Shown: piece by piece, positions 31,694 through 41,236 of the stretch | Layout of the letters: every line of letters starts with the position of its first letter | Numbering within the stretch: the first letter of the stretch is position 1 | Assembly: GCA_003978565.1 (NCBI GenBank) | Contig: QNZC01000049.1 | Location: 1 to 41,475 of the forward strand | From: Persephonella sp. | GTDB taxonomy: Bacteria > Aquificota > Aquificia > Aquificales > Hydrogenothermaceae | Direction: 5' to 3' | Length of the DNA stretch: 41,475 nucleotides | Translations under genes and position numbers: made by a program | Notes under the pieces: model-generated | The model's input: only the letters and a program-made list of their open reading frames with translations | Database searches by the model: none | What the model was told of the DNA's origin: nothing

Positions 31694-31720
31694 TTGACTT
31701 GATTTTTTTTTTGATATACT
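31694..31720 (+). promoter_or_regulatory. Promoter of the barrel protein / lipoprotein pair
   Basis: TTGACT (31694-31699) and TATACT (31715-31720) are separated by a short 15 bases. An extended TG sits at 31712-31713 (TGATATACT). Transcription would start near 31727, so the palindrome at 31731-31744 overlaps or closely follows the start point. Confidence 0.55.
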
Positions 31721-31730
31721 TCCAAAATCA

Positions 31731-31744
31731 ATGATTTAAATCAT
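31731..31744. promoter_or_regulatory. 14-bp perfect palindrome, CRP/FNR-like operator candidate
   Basis: ATGATTTAAATCAT is fully symmetric and contains TGA-N6-TCA, the half-site layout of the CRP/FNR family (FNR: TTGAT-N4-ATCAA). Its place just downstream of the -10 would suit repression. The regulator assignment is inferred from sequence pattern only. Confidence 0.4.
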
Positions 31745-31770
31745 AGTGTATAGTAATAGGAGTTATAGAA

Positions 31771-32760
31771 ATGAAGAAAAGGATTTTTCTACAGTTTATT
31801 TTACTTTACACCTTAAATTCCTATTCTGCGTTTGCTTTAAGTTGTAGTAATGGTTCTAATGATAGTTCTTCAACAGGTCAATCAAGTTCAGCACGGACAG
31901 CTTCTGATGTTCAAACAACTATAACTCATGCAACAAAAAGAGATGAGAATAAACAAAAAGTTAGTGGAGTTGGTTTAAGTATCCTTTACAATTCAAAAGT
32001 TATATTGGATACAGAGAAAGGTGATGCAACTGTAAAGCGATTTGATATTACAGACAGAAAAAATAAGAGATATGATGCAGATGTAGAGGCAGGTATATTT
32101 TCATACTCTAAAGATTTAAGAGATAATTTAACTGTGGGAATAATCCTACCTTACAGGAAAATCAAAGTTAAAGACGATGTAAAAACAAAACTTACCACAC
32201 ATAGTATATCCCCGTTTGTAAGTTTTAGAACGATGAAAAAAGGAAAATTTTATAACGATTTAAGTTTCTATGGATTTTTATCATTAAACACATTAAAAAC
32301 TAAATTAGATTTTGACAACAAAAGGGACAAGATAGATTACAAAGAGCTAGGATTTGGTGCTACCGTTAATCCTACGTATAAATTCAACAGTATGCTTACT
32401 GGAGACTTAAGTTTTGGCTACCAATATTCCACTTATATGATAAGGAAATCAGATATTACCCTTACAGATAATTTGGATAAAGATTTTGTAAGAAAAAGCT
32501 TTAAACCTAGGCATTTAATAAACATCGGGACATCTTTAACCGTTTACCCCATAGAAAATAGCAAAGTTATATTAGGTTATATGTATTCCTCAAATGTTCT
32601 AGGTGAACAAAAAATAAAGGAAGAAAGAGCAAACTACTATTACATCAAAGCCTACTATACACTCTGGTTATTCAAGTTTGGTCTTGGTTATAAAAAAACA
32701 GATGATGCAAATAATTATGAAGAGGATACGTATATGATTTCTGCAAGTTTAAATTTTTGA
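31771..32760 (+). CDS. Outer-membrane beta-barrel-like protein
   Basis: I do not recognise a named family. The N-terminus (1-23) is a signal peptide ending S-Y-S-A-F-A-L-S-C. It can be read as signal peptidase I cleavage after A-F-A or as a weak lipobox (A-L-S-C). A Ser/Asn-rich linker (25-50) follows. From residue 60 on, alternating hydrophobic and polar stretches with many aromatic residues and a C-terminal Phe suggest a beta-barrel of roughly 12 strands. It is 72 bases ahead of a lipoprotein gene and likely acts with it at the outer membrane. The GGAG ribosome site precedes ATG 31771. Confidence 0.7.
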   Translation: MKKRIFLQFILLYTLNSYSAFALSCSNGSNDSSSTGQSSSARTASDVQTTITHATKRDENKQKVSGVGLSILYNSKVILDTEKGDATVKRFDITDRKNKRYDADVEAGIFSYSKDLRDNLTVGIILPYRKIKVKDDVKTKLTTHSISPFVSFRTMKKGKFYNDLSFYGFLSLNTLKTKLDFDNKRDKIDYKELGFGATVNPTYKFNSMLTGDLSFGYQYSTYMIRKSDITLTDNLDKDFVRKSFKPRHLINIGTSLTVYPIENSKVILGYMYSSNVLGEQKIKEERANYYYIKAYYTLWLFKFGLGYKKTDDANNYEEDTYMISASLNF

Positions 32761-32832
32761 TAATCAAAAAGTATGTATACAAACTATAAGCAATCGTCTT
32801 TTTTTGAATTATTCTACAATGGAGGATTTGAT

Positions 32833-34344
32833 ATGAAAAAGAAAAAGTTATTTTTAACAGCTCTTTTAACGACAAGTATAGGTCTATTCTCTTGTGGTGG
32901 AGGAAATGATAGTGGTTCATCAAATTCGTATTCTCCTACTGGTTCTGTATATTTACCATACATGGCCAGTCTTGACTTTGTCGACCCTATAACTGGGAGC
33001 GTTGTAAATGTGGAAAGTAAAAAGGTGCTTTATGCAGAAAATTTTATAAAGGCTTTAAAATTTGATAAAAAAAGTTATGAAGTGGAAAATGATTATGTAG
33101 TGTATATAACGGATGAAGGAAATGAAAAAGGTAAGATATTCAAGGTTTCTTTAGCAGAATGTGCTCCCCAACCGGTTCAGATTTCCAATGTAAGTGATGC
33201 CTGTTCTGTTGTAGATAGTTATAATGATAATAATGTTTCCTATTTAATTGTTCAGACTGCTGGGAATGACGGTCAATGTGAAACTTCAGATGATAAGAAC
33301 GTCTTTGTTAACACAAATATGAGTGCTGGAACTAGTCCAATAGATATGTCTCACGTTAAACGTGTTATTGACGATTTTATGGATTATAACAATTTAAAAA
33401 TAACTGGATTTTTAATTTTAAACACAAGTAATAAATTGCAAAAATGCGATACTAATTTACAAAACTGTAGTGATATTTTATCAGCTAATAATAGTAATAG
33501 TGTCGATGATTTAGGACATTATGATATAAATAGAGATGAGTATTACCTATGTGTAAATGATTATTGGTTCAGAATTTTCCCAGATGGGAACTATAGAAAT
33601 ACAAATGCCTCTTGTTCAATACAGTCAGGATGGACAGCAGATAAAGACTACGTATATTTCTACACAGAAGACTTATCTGGTAATAAAACCATAAAAAAAC
33701 TATCTAAAGCTAATGATACAGTTGTATCTTTATACACAACAACGAATACAGTTTATATACAAGGAAACACAATAGATTATGTTATAATAGAGGAACTTAA
33801 CAGTTCAACAGGCACTTACTATCTAAAAGCTATAAATAAATCAAATGGTTCTGTTGTAGATATAAAAAGTTCCAATCAAGATATAAATTCCGTAACAAAT
33901 TATAAGCATTTAGTTTTATATTCTTATTATGACGGCTCTAATCTCCGTGCATGTTATTGGGATGGTGCTACAAACCAGAATAATTGCAATTCTAATAACT
34001 CTTATTGGGGTGGTGGATTTGTAAAAAGAAGTGGAAATATTAGTTTTGATTATAGCGATGGAGAGATGGATATGGAATTAGAACCATATAAATTTATTCT
34101 TGTTGAAAATTATAAAGATATTTATAGTGTTAATCCAGATAATCCTAGTGAAAAAACATTAATAGGAAGTCTTCCTGATAGATACACTGCTCCTGCTGTA
34201 GATGGTCTTGGTAGTTCAGGTTTACTTATGGCTCAAGACAAAAATAATGGCTACAGATACGATATCTTCTTAATAGATGTTGATAAAAAAGTTTTAAAAC
34301 AGATTACAAATACTCCAAATAAAAGTGAAGAGGCCATATGGTAA
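32833..34344 (+). CDS. Predicted lipoprotein, possible beta-propeller
   Basis: The 503-residue protein starts with a short signal peptide and a lipobox (I-G-L-F-S-C), followed by G-G-G and a Ser-rich linker, so it should be lipid-anchored. The rest is rich in Tyr, Asn, Ser and Asp, with repeating blocks such as Y-x-V-Y-I-T-D-E-G, D-Y-V-Y-F-Y-T-E-D and Y-D-I-F-L-I-D-V-D-K-K-V, resembling blades of a TolB-like or WD-like propeller; blade boundaries are unclear. I chose ATG 32833 because GGAGG at 32821-32825 precedes it and it gives a proper signal peptide; the longer start at 32773 does not. Function unknown. Confidence 0.75.
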   Translation: MKKKKLFLTALLTTSIGLFSCGGGNDSGSSNSYSPTGSVYLPYMASLDFVDPITGSVVNVESKKVLYAENFIKALKFDKKSYEVENDYVVYITDEGNEKGKIFKVSLAECAPQPVQISNVSDACSVVDSYNDNNVSYLIVQTAGNDGQCETSDDKNVFVNTNMSAGTSPIDMSHVKRVIDDFMDYNNLKITGFLILNTSNKLQKCDTNLQNCSDILSANNSNSVDDLGHYDINRDEYYLCVNDYWFRIFPDGNYRNTNASCSIQSGWTADKDYVYFYTEDLSGNKTIKKLSKANDTVVSLYTTTNTVYIQGNTIDYVIIEELNSSTGTYYLKAINKSNGSVVDIKSSNQDINSVTNYKHLVLYSYYDGSNLRACYWDGATNQNNCNSNNSYWGGGFVKRSGNISFDYSDGEMDMELEPYKFILVENYKDIYSVNPDNPSEKTLIGSLPDRYTAPAVDGLGSSGLLMAQDKNNGYRYDIFLIDVDKKVLKQITNTPNKSEEAIW

Positions 34345-34471
34345 ATTGGTTTAAGGTTTCTTTTTTATTTTATTTTTTTATGTTGGTTTGTTAGTTCTAT
34401 TTAATCGAAACTTTTTATTTAAGCCAACTATAACGGATTAACTGAATTTAAGCTCCGAATAGATGTTAATT

Positions 34472-35467
34472 TTAAAATAAAAACTTTAAAATAAAACTCT
34501 CTAAACTTTTGTTTATATCTTTGTAAAAAACCTTCTGTTCTATTTCCAACATATACAAATCTTTAATAAGATTTATTAACTCTTCCTTTGAAAGTTTTTT
34601 ATCCTGTTCCTTTAACTGTTTAATTTGAAATGGAAATTTTAATCCAAGTTCTAAAAAAATCTGTTTTTCTGATTTTCTTCCCTTAAGAGTTTTATATAAA
34701 AGAAGTTTATTCCCCTGATATAAAATTAAGCTTTGTATCTCAAAAGGATGATAACCGGTATCTAAAAGAGCTTTTAATATCTTTAAACATTCAATATCTT
34801 TAGTGAAGAATTTATGTATAAAATTAAATATACTTTCCTCTACTTTAGGATAGATTATTCTATCTATATCTTCTTTAGTAATTTTGTTTTTATCTTTAAC
34901 ATACAAAATAAGTTTTTCTATCTCCTGTTTAGCATAGAACAGGTCATTTTTTAATAGACTTGCTAAATAAACCAAAAGCTCATCTGATATTTCTATATTT
35001 TCAGATATAAATTTCTTTTTTAGTGAAATTGCAAATCCCTTCTCTGTTAATGGTGTTGAGACTAAAAAATCTCCTGCATTTTGAAGTGTTTTATAAGGTT
35101 CTTTAGATGGAAGTTTTTCAAGCTTAGACACTAGTATTAATTTATTTCCCTTTGATAATTTAATACAAAAATCTAAAAACCTCTTTAACTCATCCTTTTT
35201 TAACTTTTTTATAAATTCTTCAAAATTTTTTACTACAACAACTGTTTTTGATGAAAATAGAGAATTTGAAGAAAATAGAGATATTAATTTTTCTAGTTCT
35301 AACTCATCTCCCCATAAAATATTAAGATTTTTATAACTTTTCTTTACAATCTGTAGAAACTGCAATTTTAAAAATTCTTCTTTTCCATAAACTAAAATAA
35401 CTTCCTTTAACTTATCTAAATCAGGAGATTTTATTATTTTTACTAGACTTTTACTTGCCATTTTCAA
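34472..35467 (-). CDS. holA: DNA polymerase III delta subunit HolA
   Basis: HolA opens the sliding clamp during clamp loading. The 331 residues fit the family, with an N-terminal I-L-V-Y-G-K-E-E-F region, V-V-V-K-N-F-E-E-F, and a C-terminal helical collar domain; as usual for delta there is no Walker motif. The start shown is TTG 35467, inside the end of lptE. ATG 35461 (two codons later) is an equally good or better choice, and neither has a clear ribosome site, so coupling to lptE is likely. It is the last gene of coaD-lptE-holA. Confidence 0.88.
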   Translation of the reverse strand: MKMASKSLVKIIKSPDLDKLKEVILVYGKEEFLKLQFLQIVKKSYKNLNILWGDELELEKLISLFSSNSLFSSKTVVVVKNFEEFIKKLKKDELKRFLDFCIKLSKGNKLILVSKLEKLPSKEPYKTLQNAGDFLVSTPLTEKGFAISLKKKFISENIEISDELLVYLASLLKNDLFYAKQEIEKLILYVKDKNKITKEDIDRIIYPKVEESIFNFIHKFFTKDIECLKILKALLDTGYHPFEIQSLILYQGNKLLLYKTLKGRKSEKQIFLELGLKFPFQIKQLKEQDKKLSKEELINLIKDLYMLEIEQKVFYKDINKSLESFILKFLF

Positions 35468-35975
35468 TGTTTTCTATATTAGTTATTATTGAAAAAATTC
35501 TTAATCCTAAAAGCTGTCCTATTTCTTCCATTGCATATCTCTTTTCTATATCAGCTCTTAAACCTGAACCAAAGAACTGAGTTGTTTCCGAAATATTTTT
35601 GTTAAGAAGTATCTCCCTTTTCCTATTTTCTACTCTTAAATTTGTGTTTATTATAACCTTATACACAGATGCCCTTAAAGAGCTTGAATAACCTATTGGA
35701 TATGTGTTTATACTGTTTACATACAGTTTTATATATCTGTTCGTATTTTTAGAACATTCCAGCTTATAGCCTGAAGATATAATCGCAGAGGATATATACC
35801 TGTAAAGTGTGTCCGTTAATTTAGCCTCTGGGGAAGATACTTTTATCCTTTCTAAACAAAAAACCTTATCTAATTTTCCAGTTGCTTTCCTCTCTGAAAA
35901 ATCTACCGCCTTATATCCACAGTTCGACAGAAATACTAATAGTAAAACTAAGAAGAAAGTTTTTATACTTCTCAT
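35451..35975 (-). CDS. lptE: LptE-like LPS assembly lipoprotein
   Basis: A 174-residue predicted lipoprotein: an N-terminal hydrophobic segment, then L-S-N-C-G-Y-K as lipobox (Asn at -1 is unusual). The rest fits LptE, which plugs the LptD barrel and helps deliver LPS to the cell surface: G-Y-S-S-S-L-R-A-S-V-Y-K-V and a C-terminal helix with R-Y-A-M-E-E-I-G-Q-L-L. Identity rests partly on context, because lptE-holA adjacency is widespread. Overlaps: 4 bases with coaD, 17 with holA. Confidence 0.8.
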   Translation of the reverse strand: MRSIKTFFLVLLLVFLSNCGYKAVDFSERKATGKLDKVFCLERIKVSSPEAKLTDTLYRYISSAIISSGYKLECSKNTNRYIKLYVNSINTYPIGYSSSLRASVYKVIINTNLRVENRKREILLNKNISETTQFFGSGLRADIEKRYAMEEIGQLLGLRIFSIITNIENIENGK

Positions 35976-36457
35976 ATCTTAAACCTTTCCCTTAATTTTT
36001 TTTCAACATATGGATGAACTAAATTTGATAAATCTCCGTGATGGTATGCAATATCTTTAATAATTGTTGAGCTTATATGTATTAACTCTTGAGAGGGCAT
36101 AAGGAAAAATGTTTCTACCTTGTCTAAATTATAATTTGTCATAGCTATCTGAAGCTCATACTCAAAATCTGTAAAAAGTCTAACACCTCTAACCACTATT
36201 TTAGTATTATACTTTCTCATAAAATTAACAAGTAGACCTTTGAAAGGCTCTATTATTACCCTATCAGAAAACTCATCAATAGACTTTCTAAACATATCAA
36301 CTCTCTCTTCAATTGAAAATAGAGGTTTTTTTTTCGGATTTTCAGCTATCGCTACTATAACATATTCAAATACATTCAAAGCCCTTTTTACTATATCAAT
36401 ATGTCCATAATGGACAGGGTCAAAAGTTCCCGGATATACACATATTTTATTTATCAA
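35972..36457 (-). CDS. coaD: Phosphopantetheine adenylyltransferase
   Basis: CoaD transfers AMP to 4'-phosphopantetheine to form dephospho-CoA. The 161 residues are the usual length. Landmarks are Y-P-G-T-F-D-P-V-H-Y-G-H (nucleotidyltransferase H-x-G-H), V-V-R-G-V-R-L-F-T-D-F-E-Y-E and I-S-S-T-I-I-K-D. It leads the coaD-lptE-holA operon, divergent from malic enzyme across 167 bases. Confidence 0.96.
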   Translation of the reverse strand: MINKICVYPGTFDPVHYGHIDIVKRALNVFEYVIVAIAENPKKKPLFSIEERVDMFRKSIDEFSDRVIIEPFKGLLVNFMRKYNTKIVVRGVRLFTDFEYELQIAMTNYNLDKVETFFLMPSQELIHISSTIIKDIAYHHGDLSNLVHPYVEKKLRERFKI

Positions 36458-36624
36458 TTAAAGCTCCTTTTTTAGAGGAAATTCTATAATTTCTTAAATA
36501 ATTATAAATTGGTATTCTAAATTATAAAATTAAGAAAATTTTTATATGTAAGTTTTAACCTTTACAAAAGTCTTTTAAATCTTAATTTAAGTTTTATATT
36601 TTGAATAAGATTTAGAGGAAACCT

Positions 36625-37935
36625 ATGAAACAGTTAAATAGTCTCCAAATAACAAAGAAGGAAGCTCTAGAGTATCATTCAAAGGATAGGAATGGGAAAA
36701 TAGAGGTTATCCCTACAAAGTCTTTTAAAACTTCATATGATTTAAGTTTAGCTTATACCCCCGGAGTAGCCTATCCCTGTTTAGAAATCCAAAAAAACTC
36801 AGAAAATGCCTATCTATACACTGCAAAATCAAATCTAGTTGCTGTAATTACCAATGGAACAGCAGTTTTAGGATTAGGTAATATAGGAGCTTTAGCAAGT
36901 AAACCTGTAATGGAAGGGAAGGGAATACTATTTAAAAGATTTGCAGATATAGATGTTTTTGATATAGAGGTAGATGAGAAAGACCCTGACAGATTTTGTG
37001 AAATTGTTAAATCTATATATCAAACATTTGGAGGCATAAATCTAGAAGATATAAAAGCCCCTGAATGTTTCTATATAGAGGAAAGATTATCAAATGAGTT
37101 AGATATACCTGTTTTTCACGATGACCAGCATGGAACAGCATTAGTATCAGCTTCTGCATTGTTAAACGCTTTATATTTAGTCGGTAAAAGTTTAAAAGAT
37201 GTAAAAATTGTTATAAACGGAGCTGGTGCATCTGGTATAGCTACAGGCAAAATTTTAAAACTTTTAGGTGCCAAAAATATAATTATGTGTGATAGTAAGG
37301 GAGTTATAACAGCAGATAGAAACGATTTAAATAAGTATAAAAAAGAATTTGCAGTAGATACTGATAAAAAAGAATTGAGAGATGTTATAAAAGATGCTGA
37401 TGTGTTTATAGGTTTATCAAAAGGCGGAGTATTAACAGAAGATATGATTAAAAGTATGGCAACTAATCCTATAATATTCGCTTTAGCAAATCCAACCCCT
37501 GAAATATTTCCAGAGGAAGCTGAAGAAATAAGAGATGATGTAATTATTGCAACAGGCAGAAGTGATTATCCTAACCAGATAAACAATGTTTTAGTATTTC
37601 CCTTTATATTTAGAGGTTCTTTAGATGTTAGAGCTAAAAAGATAACTGAAGATATGAAAATCGCAGTTGTTAAAGAGTTGTCCAAATTAGCTAGAGAGCC
37701 TGTTCCTACACATATAAAGGAGATATATGGAGAAGATTTATACTTTGGAAAAAACTATTTAATCCCAAAACCCTTTGATGAAAGATTATTAATAAATATC
37801 TCAACGGCAGTGGCAAAATCAGCTATACTTTCAGGAGTAAGTCATATTAATATTGAAAATTTTAATGAAGAAGAGTATAAAAAAGTTTTGATTAATAAAC
37901 ACCTAAATAGAATAAAAAATTTCTACAATCGTTAA
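36625..37935 (+). CDS. NAD(P)-dependent malic enzyme
   Basis: This enzyme converts malate to pyruvate and CO2 with reduction of NAD(P)+, or the reverse under high CO2. The 436 residues match the short bacterial form without the phosphotransacetylase domain. Key blocks are L-A-Y-T-P-G-V-A, G-L-G-N-I-G-A-L-A-S-K-P-V-M-E-G-K, F-H-D-D-Q-H-G-T-A, and the Rossmann loop I-N-G-A-G-A-S-G-I-A. The coenzyme cannot be decided by eye. Its last four bases overlap the end of the ketopantoate reductase gene. Confidence 0.94.
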   Translation: MKQLNSLQITKKEALEYHSKDRNGKIEVIPTKSFKTSYDLSLAYTPGVAYPCLEIQKNSENAYLYTAKSNLVAVITNGTAVLGLGNIGALASKPVMEGKGILFKRFADIDVFDIEVDEKDPDRFCEIVKSIYQTFGGINLEDIKAPECFYIEERLSNELDIPVFHDDQHGTALVSASALLNALYLVGKSLKDVKIVINGAGASGIATGKILKLLGAKNIIMCDSKGVITADRNDLNKYKKEFAVDTDKKELRDVIKDADVFIGLSKGGVLTEDMIKSMATNPIIFALANPTPEIFPEEAEEIRDDVIIATGRSDYPNQINNVLVFPFIFRGSLDVRAKKITEDMKIAVVKELSKLAREPVPTHIKEIYGEDLYFGKNYLIPKPFDERLLINISTAVAKSAILSGVSHINIENFNEEEYKKVLINKHLNRIKNFYNR

Positions 37936-38864
37936 CTATCCCTCCTTATCTCTTTAAATTTTATTAAGTTTACAATTGTTTCATTTGTAGGGGCTTTAAT
38001 ACCAACTTTTTCTGCAAGTTTAACTATAGCACCGTTTAACGCATCTATCTCTGTTTTTTTTCCAGTTTGTATGTCGTAATACATAGATGGAAAATGATTT
38101 CGTGTAGGTGGAACAAGTTTATTATAAAAGAAATCTATATACTCCTCTGCATTATCCCAGTTAAGTTGAATATTGTTAAGTTTAGCAACTAGAAATATCT
38201 CCTCTATTATTTTATTCATAATAATTCTACTGTTTTTATTGTCTGCAAGCTCACCATAACTACACTCTAGAATGGCTCCCAAAGGATTTAAAGCACAGTT
38301 ATACAGAATTTTATCCCATAGGATTTTATAAACATCCGGAGAGTATGAGGCAGGAATACCGGATTTATTTATTTTCTCAACAATATCTAATATTATCTTT
38401 TTATCTATAGCATTATCAGGTTGACCTATTCTAACATCATCAGCATTAACAGTTATTCTAACTTTTCCTTTATCTATAACCTTAGCTCCAAAAATTACCC
38501 TTCCTAGTAGAGTATGTTCTTTTCCTATTATCTTAACTGCTAGCTCATAGTTTCCATAACCGTTTTGAGTTAATAAAACTATACTGTTAGGTTTTAAAAT
38601 TTTCTTTATATCATTTAAAGCTTTCTCTGTGTCGTATGACTTAACAGCAAGAATTATTAAATCTAAATCAATATCCTTAAAATCTAAAATGTTATCAGAA
38701 ATACCATCTAACTCTGCAGAGTGTTCTCCCCAAATACCATCTATAAATAAATTTTTGGGAAAGTTTTTATCTTTTACCTTGCCATATACACTATTCCCTC
38801 TTTCCTTTAAAAAAGTTGCAAATGTTATTCCTATAGCCCCTAGACCGTAAACTAGTATATTCAT
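37932..38864 (-). CDS. panE: 2-dehydropantoate 2-reductase (ketopantoate reductase)
   Basis: PanE/ApbA reduces ketopantoate to pantoate with NADPH in pantothenate synthesis. The 310 residues begin with the Rossmann motif Y-G-L-G-A-I-G. L-A-V-K-S-Y-D-T follows, then T-Q-N-G-Y-G-N, the catalytic-Lys region I-L-W-D-K-I-L-Y-N-C-A-L-N-P-L (Lys and Asn), and S-M-Y-Y-D-I-Q-T-G-K-K-T-E-I-D near the end. Together with coaD nearby it contributes to CoA synthesis. Related ApbA-family enzymes act on other 2-oxo acids, so specificity is inferred. Confidence 0.92.
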   Translation of the reverse strand: MNILVYGLGAIGITFATFLKERGNSVYGKVKDKNFPKNLFIDGIWGEHSAELDGISDNILDFKDIDLDLIILAVKSYDTEKALNDIKKILKPNSIVLLTQNGYGNYELAVKIIGKEHTLLGRVIFGAKVIDKGKVRITVNADDVRIGQPDNAIDKKIILDIVEKINKSGIPASYSPDVYKILWDKILYNCALNPLGAILECSYGELADNKNSRIIMNKIIEEIFLVAKLNNIQLNWDNAEEYIDFFYNKLVPPTRNHFPSMYYDIQTGKKTEIDALNGAIVKLAEKVGIKAPTNETIVNLIKFKEIRRDS

Positions 38865-38955
38865 ATGAAAATTTCTCTCATTTTAATGTTTTAAAATAAA
38901 ATTATAGGATAAGAAAAAAATTATAAAAAGGAATAAAAAAGAGACAATTTTCTAA

Positions 38956-39938
38956 TCAATTTTTTACTCTTTCATAGAGAAAGTATCTTTTTAAAGCAAC
39001 TATAGAAAGTATTATTAATAACATTATAGACAATGATATATACGGATACTCAATTGTATATACTAAAGGAGTGAGTAAAGCTCTAACCACAACTCTTAAT
39101 GTTTCATGTTCTCTAATAAACTCAGCTACAGGTGGAGAGTATGTATAGTAAAAGTTAACGAAAACCTTTCCTAATGGATTTGTAAGTAGATATTTATCTC
39201 TAAATTCTCTTAAAACTTTTACATGAGGTTCTAAATAACTTCCATAAGCAGCAGTTGCTATAAAACAACCACCACCACCTCCACCACCTCCTCCCTCAGT
39301 AGAGGAAGTATTACTTGAAGCACATGTTCCAGCTTGATAATTTGCTATTATATTAACTACTGCATCACCTCTTATTGTGTCATCATTTGGAATATTAAGT
39401 TCGGCAAAGTATATATAATTAGCTGTATCTGATGAAGTCAACTTAACCACAATTTCACAACTTTCATTTTGAGATAATACCGTGTTTGAACAGGTATCGG
39501 ATATTATTGAAAACTTATTACTATTTCTCCCTGTTAGATAAGCAGTATTAAAAGTTATATTCTGTAAACCTGTGTTTGTAATAACAACATTTCCTTCACA
39601 TATATTTTTATCAAGATATATCGTATCTGTAGAAAACTTTAAATCTGAAAAAGTTATTTTTAGTTTTGCAGTAGTAGGAGTTGTAGAAGTGTTCTTACCT
39701 AAATATTCTATTTTAATCCCTCTGTATGTATCTAAGAATATTGGATTAGTGTTATCTAAATTTACAAATGAATTATTATATATATTTTTAGAAAATCTTA
39801 TTGTGTTATCATCATATTTACCATTTAATCCGTTGTAGAAATCTTTTGCATAAAATCTTATTTGAATATTATCTTCTGTATCAAAATTTCCAATAGGTTG
39901 TCTAAATTCTATCCAATAGTAGACAGGTTGATTATTTA
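38956..39938 (-). other. C-terminal half of the protease: beta domain, anchor-D domain, Gly9 and CFI-box
   Basis: This segment lies out of frame with the catalytic part as sequenced; an internal ATG at 39450 starts only the last 164 codons. The Gly9 tract is encoded by triplets at 39268-39294, a repeat able to change length without frameshift. The following [10 protein letters not shown] block, about 60 residues, and hydrophobic helix match the CFI-box C-terminal domain seen on secreted proteins of many Gram-negatives, thought to be a sorting or processing signal. Confidence 0.75.
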
Positions 39939-41030
39939 CATTTTTACCAACAGATTAGAACTATCCTCAACAGGTGTAAGACTATAAACCCCGGAAGTAT
40001 TCACATCTATTATCTGTGAATAACTTAACCATCCTGCACTAAATTTCCATATTGTAGAAAAGTGTTCTTTACCCCATCCCATAGTATCTGTTCTATCACC
40101 ATACTCCTCATAGTTAGAGCAATCTCTGTATAAAGGGTCAATTAGATTTTTAGGTAAATATGAGCTGGTAGAGCAATAATAGCTTGATGCATGTGAAAAT
40201 TCAAAGTTATGTCCTAGCTCATGAGAAAATAGAGTAGAAAGATAAGATGCAGGAGAAACTTGGTTTGCATTTATCCATACAACAGATAGATATAGATTTC
40301 CTTCATCAGTTTGAATACTCCATTTTCCTATTGTTCCTAATCCCCACCAACTTGCACCATCTATTTTGTTATATATAAAAATAAGTCTATCATATTGAGT
40401 AAAATCTACTAAAGGGTCTATAGTTTTTATACTATCGTTTAATAAAAGATTTGTATCACTACCATAGTAGCTAATGTTATTCGGTAAAGTAAACCAGTCG
40501 TTAGATGGACTTCCACCAGAAGTATTTTGTAAATAGTTAACTAAAAAATCATTAACTTGATTATATGAATTTTCTTTATAAAACTTTTCTGATGAAGTTG
40601 TATTAAGCTCCAAGTAATTTTGAACATCAGTAAGATTAAATCTGGGGTCAGTTTGGTCATCTTGATAGTTAAACATAGCCACAAGTATTCGTTGCACACC
40701 AGTTTTATTGTTTGTATATGGTTCTACATATTGGTTAGATATATCCAATTGTTTATATCCTTTTATTAAAAAATATGAATTGTTATACTCACCGGTGAAT
40801 ATATACATTCCATTTATCTTAGGTTTTGGAACAGAATTACTTTCAAATTCCACAGATATTAGCTGATTATCTAATGTTTGAATGAAATATTTATACTGTG
40901 TATAAATCTGTTTTGTGTTTGGGTCTATACTATCAATGGCAGTTGCTATAAATCTACCTTTTAACTCTTCAGCAAAGGTAAAGAATGAGATAATAAGAAA
41001 AATAACAATAGAAAATTTAAATCTTTCCAT
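38956..41030 (-). pseudogene. Secreted M11-like metalloprotease with CFI-box C-terminus, broken by a 1-base frameshift
   Basis: A signal peptide (1-20) leads a gametolysin-like (M11) zinc protease: H-E-L-G-H-N-F-E-F-S-H (H270, E271, H274, H280) and a Met-turn-like D-T-M-G-W-G (M317). The frame stops after L-V-K-M at 39936-39938, at a five-A run (39941-39945). Adding one A restores [12 protein letters not shown] and an open frame to 38956, giving 691 residues. The restored part has a beta domain, then a choice-of-anchor-D/ASH-like repeat with C[11 protein letters not shown], nine Gly codons, and [11 protein letters not shown] membrane helix and short basic tail end the protein. It is probably exported and then processed or anchored at the surface. 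A read error is as likely as a real mutation. Confidence 0.82.
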
Positions 41031-41212
41031 TTTATAAACCTTTAAATTTTAATTTTTACTTTTATTTTATACTTTAATTTAAAAATAGTCTGTTAATTAA
41101 ATATTAATTCTAAAAACTTTTTGAGAAAACTGTCTTTTGTTATTTTTGGCTTTGAGAAAGCTATAAATCTTGAAAAACATTTAACTTTAATCAAAGTAAA
41201 AAAATGAAAGAG

Positions 41213-41224
41213 GGCTATAAAAAG
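41213..41224 (-). terminator. Weak hairpin after the FadL-like gene
   Basis: On the minus strand, GGCT and AGCC pair around a four-base loop, followed within 15 bases by a T-rich tract. The stem is only four pairs, so it is a tentative terminator for the FadL-like gene. Confidence 0.25.
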
Positions 41225-41236
41225 CCATTTAAACTG

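Noticed and set aside
31731-31744. Palindrome as a restriction or mobile-element end
   Set aside because: It is a single copy with no flanking target duplication or transposase; an operator is the simpler reading.
39572-39838. Plus-strand 88-codon ORF opposite the protease tail
   Set aside because: The minus-strand frame here continues the anchor-domain protein once the frameshift is corrected, so the plus-strand ORF is a shadow.
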